Part shown: positions 1 through 5,339 of the stretch, one piece after another
Position numbering within the stretch: position 1 is the stretch's first letter
How the letters are laid out: the number at the start of each line of letters is the position of its first letter
Program-made: the position numbers and the translations under genes
Assembly (NCBI GenBank): GCA_031276545.1
Contig: JAISMW010000096.1
Location: forward strand, 1-7,787
Direction: 5' to 3'
DNA from: Tannerellaceae bacterium
GTDB taxonomy: Bacteria; Bacteroidota; Bacteroidia; Bacteroidales; Tannerellaceae
Length of the DNA: 7,787 bases
The notes under the pieces: model-generated
Told to the model about the DNA's origin: nothing
The model's input: only the letters and a program-made list of their open reading frames with translations
Databases searched by the model: none

Positions 1-521
1 CGGTGGTGGAGGCTTTGGATGAATTCATTGTTGTCGGGCAGTACTTCTTTTGTTGCGGCATCTGTCACCCTGGGTTCTATCTGTACCACCGGCCTTCCGG
101 GGACATCTATATCGTAGCCCAAAAGGAAGATACAGTAAATCTGGCGCGCCCGCTTCCGGAGCTCTTCCCCGAAGGTATTGTCCGGGTTCTGGTAATTCCG
201 TCCAAGATAGCGTCGGAAGCGCATGACGTCGGAAATCAGTTTGGCCTTCTGCACTTCAATGAGTACGGTCTTGAAGCCGCCTCCTGCCGTGGCTATTTTG
301 GCGGCAAAGTCGTAGTGGCATACGGTGAGGCAGATCTCCTGTTCCTCCTGTTCTTCCTTTTTGGAGGAGGTAGACACCCGGCGCACGGTGCGTTCCTGGG
401 AGGTGAAATCCAGTTCTATTACCTCTTCTCCGATTATGGCCGAGAGGAAACATTTGGCTACCTTTTCGTCCTCCATCATGAACTTGAAGACTACATCGTA
501 AATGGGATTTGCTATGTGCAT
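1..521 (-). CDS. PD-(D/E)XK nuclease family (Rpn/transposase-like) protein, C-terminus outside window
   Basis: The minus strand reads open from an ATG at 519-521 to the window edge, giving 173 codons with no stop. The protein begins MHIANPIYDVVFKFMMED, a start typical of a large Bacteroidales family related to the PD-(D/E)XK nuclease/putative transposase group (PDDEXK_2/Rpn-like). A plausible nuclease core is visible: D71 in a YDFAAKI segment, then a hydrophobic strand ending E89-V-Q91-K92, which fits the D...(E)xQ/K pattern. Between the N-terminal helix and the core (about residues 44-62) lies a charged stretch rich in K and E. Members are often annotated as transposases, but Rpn proteins are DNA nucleases that promote recombination or act in defence; which applies here is inference. 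There is no Shine-Dalgarno, and a TACCTTTG box lies 35-42 bases upstream of the start. The long plus-strand frame across this gene is its shadow. Family assignment is from recalled sequence pattern, not a search. Confidence 0.8.
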   Translation of the reverse strand, partial: MHIANPIYDVVFKFMMEDEKVAKCFLSAIIGEEVIELDFTSQERTVRRVSTSSKKEEQEEQEICLTVCHYDFAAKIATAGGGFKTVLIEVQKAKLISDVMRFRRYLGRNYQNPDNTFGEELRKRARQIYCIFLLGYDIDVPGRPVVQIEPRVTDAATKEVLPDNNEFIQSLHH

Positions 522-555
522 AGATATATGTTTGTTTATTTTTTTGATTATACGG

Positions 556-563
556 CAAAGGTA
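556..563 (-). promoter_or_regulatory. Putative Bacteroides-type -7 box for the nuclease gene
   Basis: Read on the minus strand this is TACCTTTG, a full match to the Bacteroidetes sigma-ABfr -7 consensus TAnnTTTG. It lies about 35 bases upstream of the start codon at 521, which leaves a short AT-rich leader. I do not see a good TTTG -33 element 19-21 bases upstream, so only half of the promoter is supported. Confidence 0.35.
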
Positions 564-711
564 GTGCTTTTTTGAGAGGGAGAGATTTAGGCAGGGACTC
601 GGGTCAGGGCAAACGTATTTAAAGTGTACCCCCGGCGGAGAACCGGCGCATACAGATATGGAAGATGACCGGTTTTTGCAGGAGCAATTTTGCCGCCCGC
701 CTCCCGGCACT

Positions 712-723
712 GGAAACGTTTCC
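712..723. promoter_or_regulatory. 12-bp perfect palindrome, LacI-operator-like
   Basis: GGAAACGTTTCC is a perfect palindrome centred on CG, the general form of operators bound by LacI/GalR-family regulators. No regulator gene and no adjacent plus-strand gene is visible, so function is unsupported; a 12-bp palindrome can arise by chance. Confidence 0.2.
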
Positions 724-769
724 GGATCTCTTGGGAAATGAATAAAAAGACGCTTTACGTATGGCAAGA

Positions 770-840
770 AAATTTACCTCCAAGATAAATAAATTTACCT
801 CTAAGGAAAAATTATTTTTTCTCGGAGGTAAATTTATTTA
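770..840. repeat. 21-bp repeat: two direct copies plus one inverted copy forming a long hairpin
   Basis: A 21-bp unit beginning AAATTTACCTC occurs at 770-790 and directly abutting at 791-811. A third copy lies inverted at 815-835 (ending GAGGTAAATTT on the plus strand). The second and third copies form a perfect 16-bp stem, TAAATAAATTTACCTC at 786-801 against 825-840. The inner 802-824 pairs further (804-811 against 815-822, including one G-U pair) around a 3-base turn, giving an almost continuous stem of about 26 bp. There is no U-tract after the stem on either strand, so this is not a standard intrinsic terminator. A protein-binding site, an attenuator or the end of a small mobile repeat are possible readings. 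Confidence 0.75.
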
Positions 841-846
841 CTCATG

Positions 847-1050
847 TTACGCAAGTTCATAATACTTGATAGCATCCAGTTCCTTCCGGGCATATTTTAG
901 AGCGCGAAAATAAATGTTGGATTTCCAGGCAAAATATTTGTCCACAGTTGTCCAGCCTCTTCTGTTCCTGTCCTGCGCCGGTACATGGTTCCCGAAAGGG
1001 AAACGCCCTACGGCGTACGGAGTATAATCCGGTAGCGAACGTCGTTCCGC
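847..1050 (-). pseudogene. Possible C-terminal remnant of an unidentified gene
   Basis: On the minus strand a frame is open from just after a TGA at 1051-1053 to a TAA at 847-849 (67 sense codons) and has no ATG. Its last 37 or so residues have protein-like composition, with aromatic and charged residues mixed as in WTTVDKYFAWKSNIYFRAL, then KYARKELDAIKYYELA before the stop. This contrasts with the Arg/Pro-rich translations of the other frames here. It could be the tail of a gene whose front was lost, or a chance frame. I do not recognise the family. A GTG inside the frame would give a peptide of about 35 residues, so a tiny intact gene is an alternative. The stop lies 7 bases from the hairpin at 770-840. 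Confidence 0.3.
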
Positions 1051-1135
1051 TCATTAACGCTCATAGTTGTTGCTTAAGTAAACGGCATTGATTTACGGTT
1101 CGCTGATAAACATTCCCTCATTTTCCGGTCTGAGG

Positions 1136-1345
1136 CGCCCGCCCCAGCCGCTCCGGTCGCTGCTTTCCTGTCCCGATTGACCGCCCTTGCATCCGGAGTC
1201 TCCGCCGGTCGTTTCCGGTTAACCCCCTTCCGAATAACTGTCCCCGCCCCCGCCGCTCCAGTCGCCGCTTTCCTGTCCCGATTGACCGCCCTTGCATCCG
1301 AAGTCCCCGCCGGTCGTTGGGAGGTAAAAACCTTCCGTCGGCATA
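1136..1345. repeat. Tandem duplication of a 105-bp unit
   Basis: Copy 1 spans about 1136-1240 and copy 2 about 1241-1345, offset exactly 105 bases. The best-conserved core, 1138-1213 against 1243-1318, has 5 mismatches that I can count in 76 positions; a shared block is CTGTCCCGATTGACCGCCCT. Similarity then decays (AACCCCCTTCCG against AAAAACCTTCCG) to the end of the unit. The sequence is GC-rich. As 105 is 35 x 3, frames stay open on both strands, which explains the 35-residue repeats in their translations. No family recognised. Confidence 0.85.
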
Positions 1346-1382
1346 GACTCGCGGAGGCTTCATGTACGCATATTGCCGGTAT

Positions 1383-1571
1383 ATTTGCATTACTTCTTCC
1401 AATATTTGCATTACTTATTGGAGTATTTGCAATCATTCTTCCAATATTTGCATTACTTATTGGAGTATTTGCAATCATCATTCTAATATTTGCATTACTT
1501 ATTGAAGTATTTGCATTACTTTCTCTAATATTTGCATTACTTATTGCTATATTTACAATCATTACAGGAAG
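1383..1571. repeat. Iteron-like array of eight 21-bp direct repeats plus a degenerate ninth
   Basis: Units start at 1383, 1404, 1425, 1446, 1467, 1488, 1509 and 1530, all exactly 21 bp, with a decayed copy at 1551. Each intact unit begins ATTTGCA. Two types alternate: odd units end in TTCCAAT or TCTAAT, and even units usually read ACTTATTGGAGT or a variant. This produces a 42-bp higher-order period. TCCAAT of an odd unit is complementary to ATTGGA of the next even unit, so each pair can form a small hairpin. The 21-bp spacing equals two helical turns, so a binding protein would meet each copy on the same face of the DNA. The region is AT-rich, unlike its GC-rich flanks. The form resembles plasmid iterons, but no replication gene is visible. 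Confidence 0.9.
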
Positions 1572-1654
1572 GCGGACAAACGCAATCGGGGCGCGGAGAA
1601 CCCGAATGAATGAGGGGGGAACCGGGATGCGTCGGCGGGCACCTCCCGTCTCCT

Positions 1655-1696
1655 CCGGAACGTAAAGAATCGCTCCCGGAGCGTAAGACGAGCCTT
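1655..1696. repeat. GC-rich 21-bp tandem pair
   Basis: Two adjacent 21-bp units share CCGGA(A/G)CGTAA at their starts (1655-1675 and 1676-1696). A third copy from 1697 is barely recognisable. The pair encodes a heptad on the plus strand (PERKESL, PERKTSL), but the surrounding frame has no other gene-like property. It repeats the 21-bp length seen in the AT-rich arrays to the left with unrelated sequence. Confidence 0.45.
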
Positions 1697-1872
1697 CCGA
1701 AACACCTGCTTCCCGTATGCAGGCAATCCCCAGCGCTTCCGTACCACCCTCTTTCGCTCCGCGGCGATCTCCTGCCGGACGGGGAACGAACGGCAGGGGA
1801 GGGCGGGCTTTACCGGGAGGCATGGAACGGGAGCTTGGAAGAAAGAGGTGCCCGGAAATACGAATGATTGTT

Positions 1873-3123
1873 TTATCGCCGGAAGTCTTTCCTGTGAGGC
1901 AGGAAATCGCGGAGGCGGCTTTGGGTTTGCCGGATGAATATGGTGAGCGAAAAAAGAAGCATCACGCTGAAGGCAATGCCTGTACTCAGCGCCGAACCGG
2001 TTATTCCGTATGCAGGGATAAGCAGGAAGCCGGACGCCAGCAGGCTTATCAGTCCCAGACACGAGGCAGCGGCGCTGTATTTTATCTTTCCGCTCCCGAT
2101 GAAATAATGGCTCAGAAGGGTGTGGCATCCCAAGGCTACAATGCCGGCCGACAGGGCTATAATTACGTTCCGTATGCCCCGGAATTCCCGGCCGAAAAGG
2201 TAGTCCGTATAGATCCATTCGGGAATCAGGAGGATACCCGCCATTACGGCCGCCAGGGCTAAGAATGTAAGTTTGAAGAGCTGAAGTGTGATTTCTTTCT
2301 GTTTCTCCCGGTCTTTTGTTTTCGCTATCCGGCTGTATGCTATATAGGCCACGCTGCGACTGATGTGCCATACGCTTTCGGATATTTTTGTGCCGGCATC
2401 GAGCAAACCTACGCCACCCAGGCCGGCGAAGCGCTCTACCAGAAAGTAGTTGAGGCGGGTGGTGCAGGTCTCCGCTATGTTGTCGGCGCTTCCCCAAAGA
2501 CCGTATACCAGCATTTCTGCCAGGGCGGGGAAGATGCGTGTCCTGCCTGCCGGGGGACTCTCCGGCTTTCTTAGGTAAGGAAGCAGAAAAAGCAGGCTTA
2601 CGATGAACGCAATGCCGTTTGCTATATACAAGCCCCATATATAGGAGTGTACTTCCCGGCGCTGTGCCACGTAATAGAAGCAGAGCAAAACGAAGAACAG
2701 CAATCCGCCCTGCAGCATATGGGTAAGGTTGAATCCCCGTATGTGATCTTTGCCCAGCAGGAAGCGCGAATGGGCTATACTGAGCGAATACAGGACGGTA
2801 AGCCGGTAGATATCCGCTTCGTAGCCTTCCGGCAGCAGCCCCGAAAGATAGAGGATACCGCTACTGAGGGCGGAGCCGGCAAATGTCCAGCCGGCGGCTA
2901 TCGGATACAGGAAGCGGATGGAATATCGGTTTAGGAAGTAAACCAGGGTGTTTCCGCCGAAAATGCCGTTTACCGTTACATTGATGCTTATGGATGCCCA
3001 GATAAGCCCGACCGTACCTACTCCCTCGACGCCCAGTACCCTGGCGTTGATGAATATCAGCGCCAGGTTGAGGATGGCGATAAGGTAGCGGCTGGCAAGG
3101 GTGCCCAGTATATCCTTCAGCAT
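1873..3123 (-). CDS. Wzx/MATE-like polysaccharide flippase (oligosaccharide translocase)
   Basis: This 416-residue, very hydrophobic protein is likely to flip lipid-linked glycan across the inner membrane. I see about twelve candidate membrane segments, near residues 12-30, 38-64, 70-95, 105-123, 136-153, 162-183, 204-228, 233-265 (weak), 283-300, 318-340, 348-370 and 374-397. The middle stretch YGLWGSADNIAE (207-218) and the C-terminal LIPAYGITGSALSTGIAFSV (368-387) are typical of polysaccharide biosynthesis/flippase proteins of the MOP superfamily. Length fits the family (about 400-480). It starts 7 bases after the deacylase stop and is the last gene of the ribF cluster. No glycosyltransferases flank it, so it may serve a locus elsewhere or a general envelope glycan; the substrate is unknown. 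The basic tail (RDFLPHRKDFRR) is cytoplasmic-looking. No clear terminator follows the stop. Confidence 0.88.
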   Translation of the reverse strand: MLKDILGTLASRYLIAILNLALIFINARVLGVEGVGTVGLIWASISINVTVNGIFGGNTLVYFLNRYSIRFLYPIAAGWTFAGSALSSGILYLSGLLPEGYEADIYRLTVLYSLSIAHSRFLLGKDHIRGFNLTHMLQGGLLFFVLLCFYYVAQRREVHSYIWGLYIANGIAFIVSLLFLLPYLRKPESPPAGRTRIFPALAEMLVYGLWGSADNIAETCTTRLNYFLVERFAGLGGVGLLDAGTKISESVWHISRSVAYIAYSRIAKTKDREKQKEITLQLFKLTFLALAAVMAGILLIPEWIYTDYLFGREFRGIRNVIIALSAGIVALGCHTLLSHYFIGSGKIKYSAAASCLGLISLLASGFLLIPAYGITGSALSTGIAFSVMLLFSLTIFIRQTQSRLRDFLPHRKDFRR

Positions 3124-3130
3124 ATCCGTA

Positions 3131-4183
3131 TCAGAGGGTGAGTCCGTCCAGCAGACAGGTGTAGGTTTCTATGGCTTCCCGGATTTCCATCAGGAGGATG
3201 TATTCGTCTGCCGCGTGGGAACGGGCCGAATCGCCGGGGCCTATCTTTACCGATGGGAAAGGCATCAGCGCCTGGTCGCTCAGGGTAGGGGAGCCGAAGG
3301 CTTGCCTGCCCAGCATGACAGCCCGCTGTACGAACGGGTGGCGCAGGTCTGTGCGGGATGAATTAAGGCGGAAGCTGCGTGCCCTGATCTCGCATTTTAC
3401 CTGTTCTTTGATAAGCCCGTACAGGCGTTCGTTGGAGTAAAATTCATTGGTACGTATGTCTACCGTAAATTCGCAGCGGTCGGGTATCACATTGTGCTGC
3501 GTGCCGGCATGTATCATGGTGACGCTCATTTTGACCGGCCCCAGCAGGTCGCTCTTTTCCGGAAATTGGCAGGAGTGGAACCATTCGATGTCTTTCATGG
3601 CCTGCGTAATGGCGTTGATTCCTTCGTGTCGGGCGGCATGGCCGGCTTTCCCCCGTGCGGTGCAGTCGAGCACCATCAGTCCCTTTTCTGCCACAGCCGG
3701 ATGCATACCGGTGGGTTCGCCTGCGAGGGCGAATGCTATCGGAGGCAAATCTTCCAGGACGCTTTCTATCCCTTCCTTGCCGGATATTTCTTCTTCGCAG
3801 GAGGCCAGGAATATCAGGTTGTAGGGTTGTTCTTTGGCGCTTAGCCTGCGAAAAGCAGCATACAGCGATACCACGCTTGCACCGGCATCGTTGCTTCCCA
3901 GTCCGTACAGCCTGTCTTCGCTTTCTTCCGGGACAAAAGGGTCTTTGCTCCATCCGGCGGCGGGTTTTACCGTATCTATATGCGAATTGAGCAGTAGCGC
4001 CGGTTTGCCGGGGTAGAACCTTGGAGCCGGTATCCATACGTTGTTCCCTTTACGGTGTACGGCGTATCCGTCGGCCCGCCAGACTCCTTCCAGATAGTCG
4101 GCCACTTCCTTTTCCTCCTTGCTGAAGGAAGGGCGGGATATCATCCCTTTCAGTGTATCAATAGCTTCGTAGAATAGCGGCAT
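3131..4183 (-). CDS. argE: M20-family deacylase, ArgE-like (N-acetyl/N-succinyl-ornithine or -citrulline deacylase)
   Basis: This 350-residue cytoplasmic dinuclear-metal hydrolase removes an acyl group from an acylated amino acid. The metal-site pattern is complete: H68 and D70 in LLNSHIDT, D99 in GLGSNDAG, catalytic E130 and metal ligand E131 in SCEEE, E156 in GEPTG, and H323 near the C-terminus (ARSHAADEY). The lid/dimerisation domain lies at about 167-280 and includes GKAGHAAR and GTQHNVIPD. The sequence resembles the Bacteroides enzyme annotated acetylornithine deacetylase. In Bacteroides the arginine pathway is known to use succinylated intermediates, so the natural substrate may be N-succinyl rather than N-acetyl; that is inference. 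The start ATG overlaps the end of ribF by 26 bases, suggesting translational coupling, and the flippase follows after 7 bases. A related acyl-amino-acid or dipeptide substrate is the main alternative. Confidence 0.87.
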   Translation of the reverse strand: MPLFYEAIDTLKGMISRPSFSKEEKEVADYLEGVWRADGYAVHRKGNNVWIPAPRFYPGKPALLLNSHIDTVKPAAGWSKDPFVPEESEDRLYGLGSNDAGASVVSLYAAFRRLSAKEQPYNLIFLASCEEEISGKEGIESVLEDLPPIAFALAGEPTGMHPAVAEKGLMVLDCTARGKAGHAARHEGINAITQAMKDIEWFHSCQFPEKSDLLGPVKMSVTMIHAGTQHNVIPDRCEFTVDIRTNEFYSNERLYGLIKEQVKCEIRARSFRLNSSRTDLRHPFVQRAVMLGRQAFGSPTLSDQALMPFPSVKIGPGDSARSHAADEYILLMEIREAIETYTCLLDGLTL

Positions 4184-5078
4184 CTTTTTTCAATTGCTCT
4201 TTCAGGTCTTCCAATGAATGAAAGCGGATATCTCCGCGCATATAGTGTGTGAACGAAACGCTTATTTCGTCCGTATAGATATCGCCTCCCTGAAAATCCG
4301 GCATGTGTACTTCCGTGGTGAGGGCGCCGCCGGGGGCCAGTGTAGGACGCCGGCCTGTGTACAGCATTCCTTGGTATTCCTGTCCCTTCCATGCCACCCG
4401 TACGGCATATACGCCTGTTCGGGGTATCAGTTTGAACGGATCGTCTATCTGTATGTTGGCAGTAGGGTAGCCAAGCGTGCGGCCTATTTTGTTTCCCTGT
4501 ACGACATGACCTTTCAGTTGGTAGGGATACGTCAGCAGCCGGGCTGCCGTATCCACTTTTCCAAGCGCCAACTGTTTTCGTATTTCCGACGAACTGACGG
4601 CTACTCCGTTTTCCGTGAAGCGCGGGGCTTCCAGCACTTCCATGCCGCAGGCGGCTGCATAGTTTACGTACTGCTCGAAGCCGTCCCGCCGGTCGTGACC
4701 GAAACGGTGGTCGTATCCTGTGAATAAAGCGCCTATCCTCCATTGCCGGTGCAGTATCCGGATGAACGCTTCTGCCGTCAGTTGAGACATTTCGAGGGTA
4801 AAATCCAGTAAGATGCAATAATCGACGCCTGTGTCGGCCAGGTGTGCCACCCTTTCGTCGAGCGAGTTGAGCAGCTTGGGCTGGTAATCGGCTTGCATCA
4901 CCATGCGAGGATGCCGCAAGAACGTAATGACAGCTGTCGGTAATCTGCGGACACGCGCCGCTTCCTGCATCTCGCGAATAAGAAACCGGTGTCCCAGATG
5001 TACTCCGTCGAAGAAACCGATTGTAGCCATCAATCCGCTGCAGTGAGTTATCTCCTCTGTATTTTTTGCAACAATCAT
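4158..5078 (-). CDS. ribF: Bifunctional riboflavin kinase / FAD synthetase
   Basis: RibF phosphorylates riboflavin to FMN and then adenylylates FMN to FAD, in the cytoplasm. At 306 residues it has the usual length (about 300-315). The N-terminal adenylyltransferase domain (about 1-180) shows GFFDGVHLGH (21-30), the nucleotide-binding signature; TFLRHP (52-57), the site of the usual TF-x-x-HP; GYDHRFGHDRRDG (121-133); and SSSEIR (162-167). The kinase domain (about 185-306) shows GHVVQGNKIGRTLGYPTAN (190-208), TGVYAVRV (221-228) and E256 in TTEVH, the expected catalytic acid/base. The C-terminus has R281 and FHSLEDLKEQLKKD as in the family. It is the first gene of a three-gene minus-strand cluster and overlaps the deacylase start by 26 bases. 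I see no strong TAnnTTTG box upstream, so its promoter is unresolved; readthrough from the glyQS-FKBP unit is possible. Confidence 0.96.
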   Translation of the reverse strand: MIVAKNTEEITHCSGLMATIGFFDGVHLGHRFLIREMQEAARVRRLPTAVITFLRHPRMVMQADYQPKLLNSLDERVAHLADTGVDYCILLDFTLEMSQLTAEAFIRILHRQWRIGALFTGYDHRFGHDRRDGFEQYVNYAAACGMEVLEAPRFTENGVAVSSSEIRKQLALGKVDTAARLLTYPYQLKGHVVQGNKIGRTLGYPTANIQIDDPFKLIPRTGVYAVRVAWKGQEYQGMLYTGRRPTLAPGGALTTEVHMPDFQGGDIYTDEISVSFTHYMRGDIRFHSLEDLKEQLKKDAAILRSY

Positions 5079-5163
5079 GCTTGCTTTAGCTGTTAAATTA
5101 AATAGATTTTAATACCGCTTATATGTAGCTTTGAATTAACTAACATTTTTTGCATATCGTAGC

Positions 5164-5177
5164 TGTTATGCTTAACA
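5164..5177. promoter_or_regulatory. Short inverted repeat upstream of ribF
   Basis: TGTTATGCTTAACA has 5-bp arms TGTTA/TAACA around a 4-bp spacer, about 85 bases upstream of ribF and about 20 bases before the plus-strand promoter-like element. It could be an operator for either direction, but short AT-rich symmetric sites are common by chance. Confidence 0.2.
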
Positions 5178-5195
5178 TATATTAGACGACGGGGA

Positions 5196-5227
5196 ATTGT
5201 CGGATACTTTTCGGCGCTTTATCTTTG
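5196..5227 (+). promoter_or_regulatory. Plus-strand Bacteroides-type promoter for the candidate small RNA
   Basis: ATTG at 5196-5199 is a 3-of-4 match to the -33 TTTG element. After a 20-base gap comes TATCTTTG at 5220-5227, a full match to the -7 consensus TAnnTTTG. Spacing is within the usual 19-21. It points away from ribF, and no plus-strand coding frame follows, which is what makes the downstream terminator notable. Predicted transcription start is about 5-9 bases after 5227. Confidence 0.6.
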
Positions 5228-5232
5228 CCACG

Positions 5233-5316
5233 TGGTTTTTTCATAATTAGTAGTATTAGATTTAAGGTTAACAGAGCTTTGATTGGGGGATGTCGGGAGA
5301 CATCCTTTAATTTTTT
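5233..5316 (+). ncRNA. Candidate small RNA of about 84 nt between the two minus-strand operons
   Basis: The interval is bounded by a good promoter-like element (5196-5227) and a strong intrinsic terminator (5288-5316) in the same orientation, with no meaningful ORF between them. The 5' part is AU-rich and probably unstructured, including TTAGTAGTATTAGATTTAAGG, and is followed by a GC-rich terminator stem. This is the usual layout of a trans-acting small RNA or a short leader-like transcript. The 3' end falls about 24 bases short of the FKBP stop codon on the opposite strand, so readthrough of that operon would give antisense RNA. It is too short for 6S RNA or tmRNA, and I cannot assign it to a known family. 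The 5' end is inferred from promoter spacing. Confidence 0.5.
5288..5316 (+). terminator. Rho-independent terminator, plus strand
   Basis: GGATGTC (5288-5294) pairs perfectly with GACATCC (5299-5305) around a GGGA tetraloop, followed directly by TTTAATTTTTT (5306-5316). Read on the minus strand the stem is followed by CCCAATC, so it does not act as a classic terminator for the FKBP operon. It is therefore assigned to a plus-strand transcript. Confidence 0.8.
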
Positions 5317-5339
5317 ATCCCCCCTCCCTCTTCTGTATG

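Larger units (their letters stand above)
522..1872. other. Repeat-rich 1.35-kb region without a convincing intact gene
   Basis: Between the nuclease start and the flippase stop I find no frame with a credible start, composition and family signature. Composition swings sharply: AT-rich around 740-850 and 1380-1565, GC-rich around 1130-1320 and 1600-1860. The stretch holds four separate repeat structures (770-840, 1136-1345, 1383-1571, 1655-1696) and a possible gene remnant (847-1050), each listed on its own. 564-711 shows nothing recognisable. 1700-1860 contains only imperfect GC-rich stems, for example CCTGCC/GGCAGG near 1770-1797, without a U-tract. Long frames run through the repeats on both strands because the unit lengths are multiples of three; their Arg/Pro/Ala-rich translations look non-coding. 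Confidence 0.6.

Noticed and set aside
3..575. 190-codon plus-strand frame across the start of the window
   Set aside because: It is antisense to the PD-(D/E)XK nuclease frame, which has a recognisable N-terminus and core motif; the plus-strand translation has no family-like features.
786..840. Intrinsic terminator at the long hairpin
   Set aside because: No U-tract follows the stem on either strand and the stem is much longer and more AU-rich than usual terminators.
761..862. 33-codon plus-strand ORF starting MARKFTSKINKFTS
   Set aside because: The peptide mostly translates the 21-bp repeat and hairpin; no ribosome binding or promoter evidence, and repeat translation explains its heptad pattern.
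1383..1571. CRISPR array
   Set aside because: The 21-bp units are contiguous with no unique spacers between them, and no cas gene is present; this is a simple tandem repeat.
1761..1913. Imperfect inverted similarity between 1765-1795 and 1886-1913 (both reading FPVRQEIA in one frame)
   Set aside because: About 20 of 28 bases match, part of it in the flippase C-terminus; short and GC-biased enough to be chance, with no terminator or mobile-element features.
1562..2638. 358-codon minus-strand frame overlapping the flippase
   Set aside because: It covers the flippase in another frame on the same strand, is Arg/Pro/Ser-rich, and the flippase frame clearly has the membrane-protein pattern.
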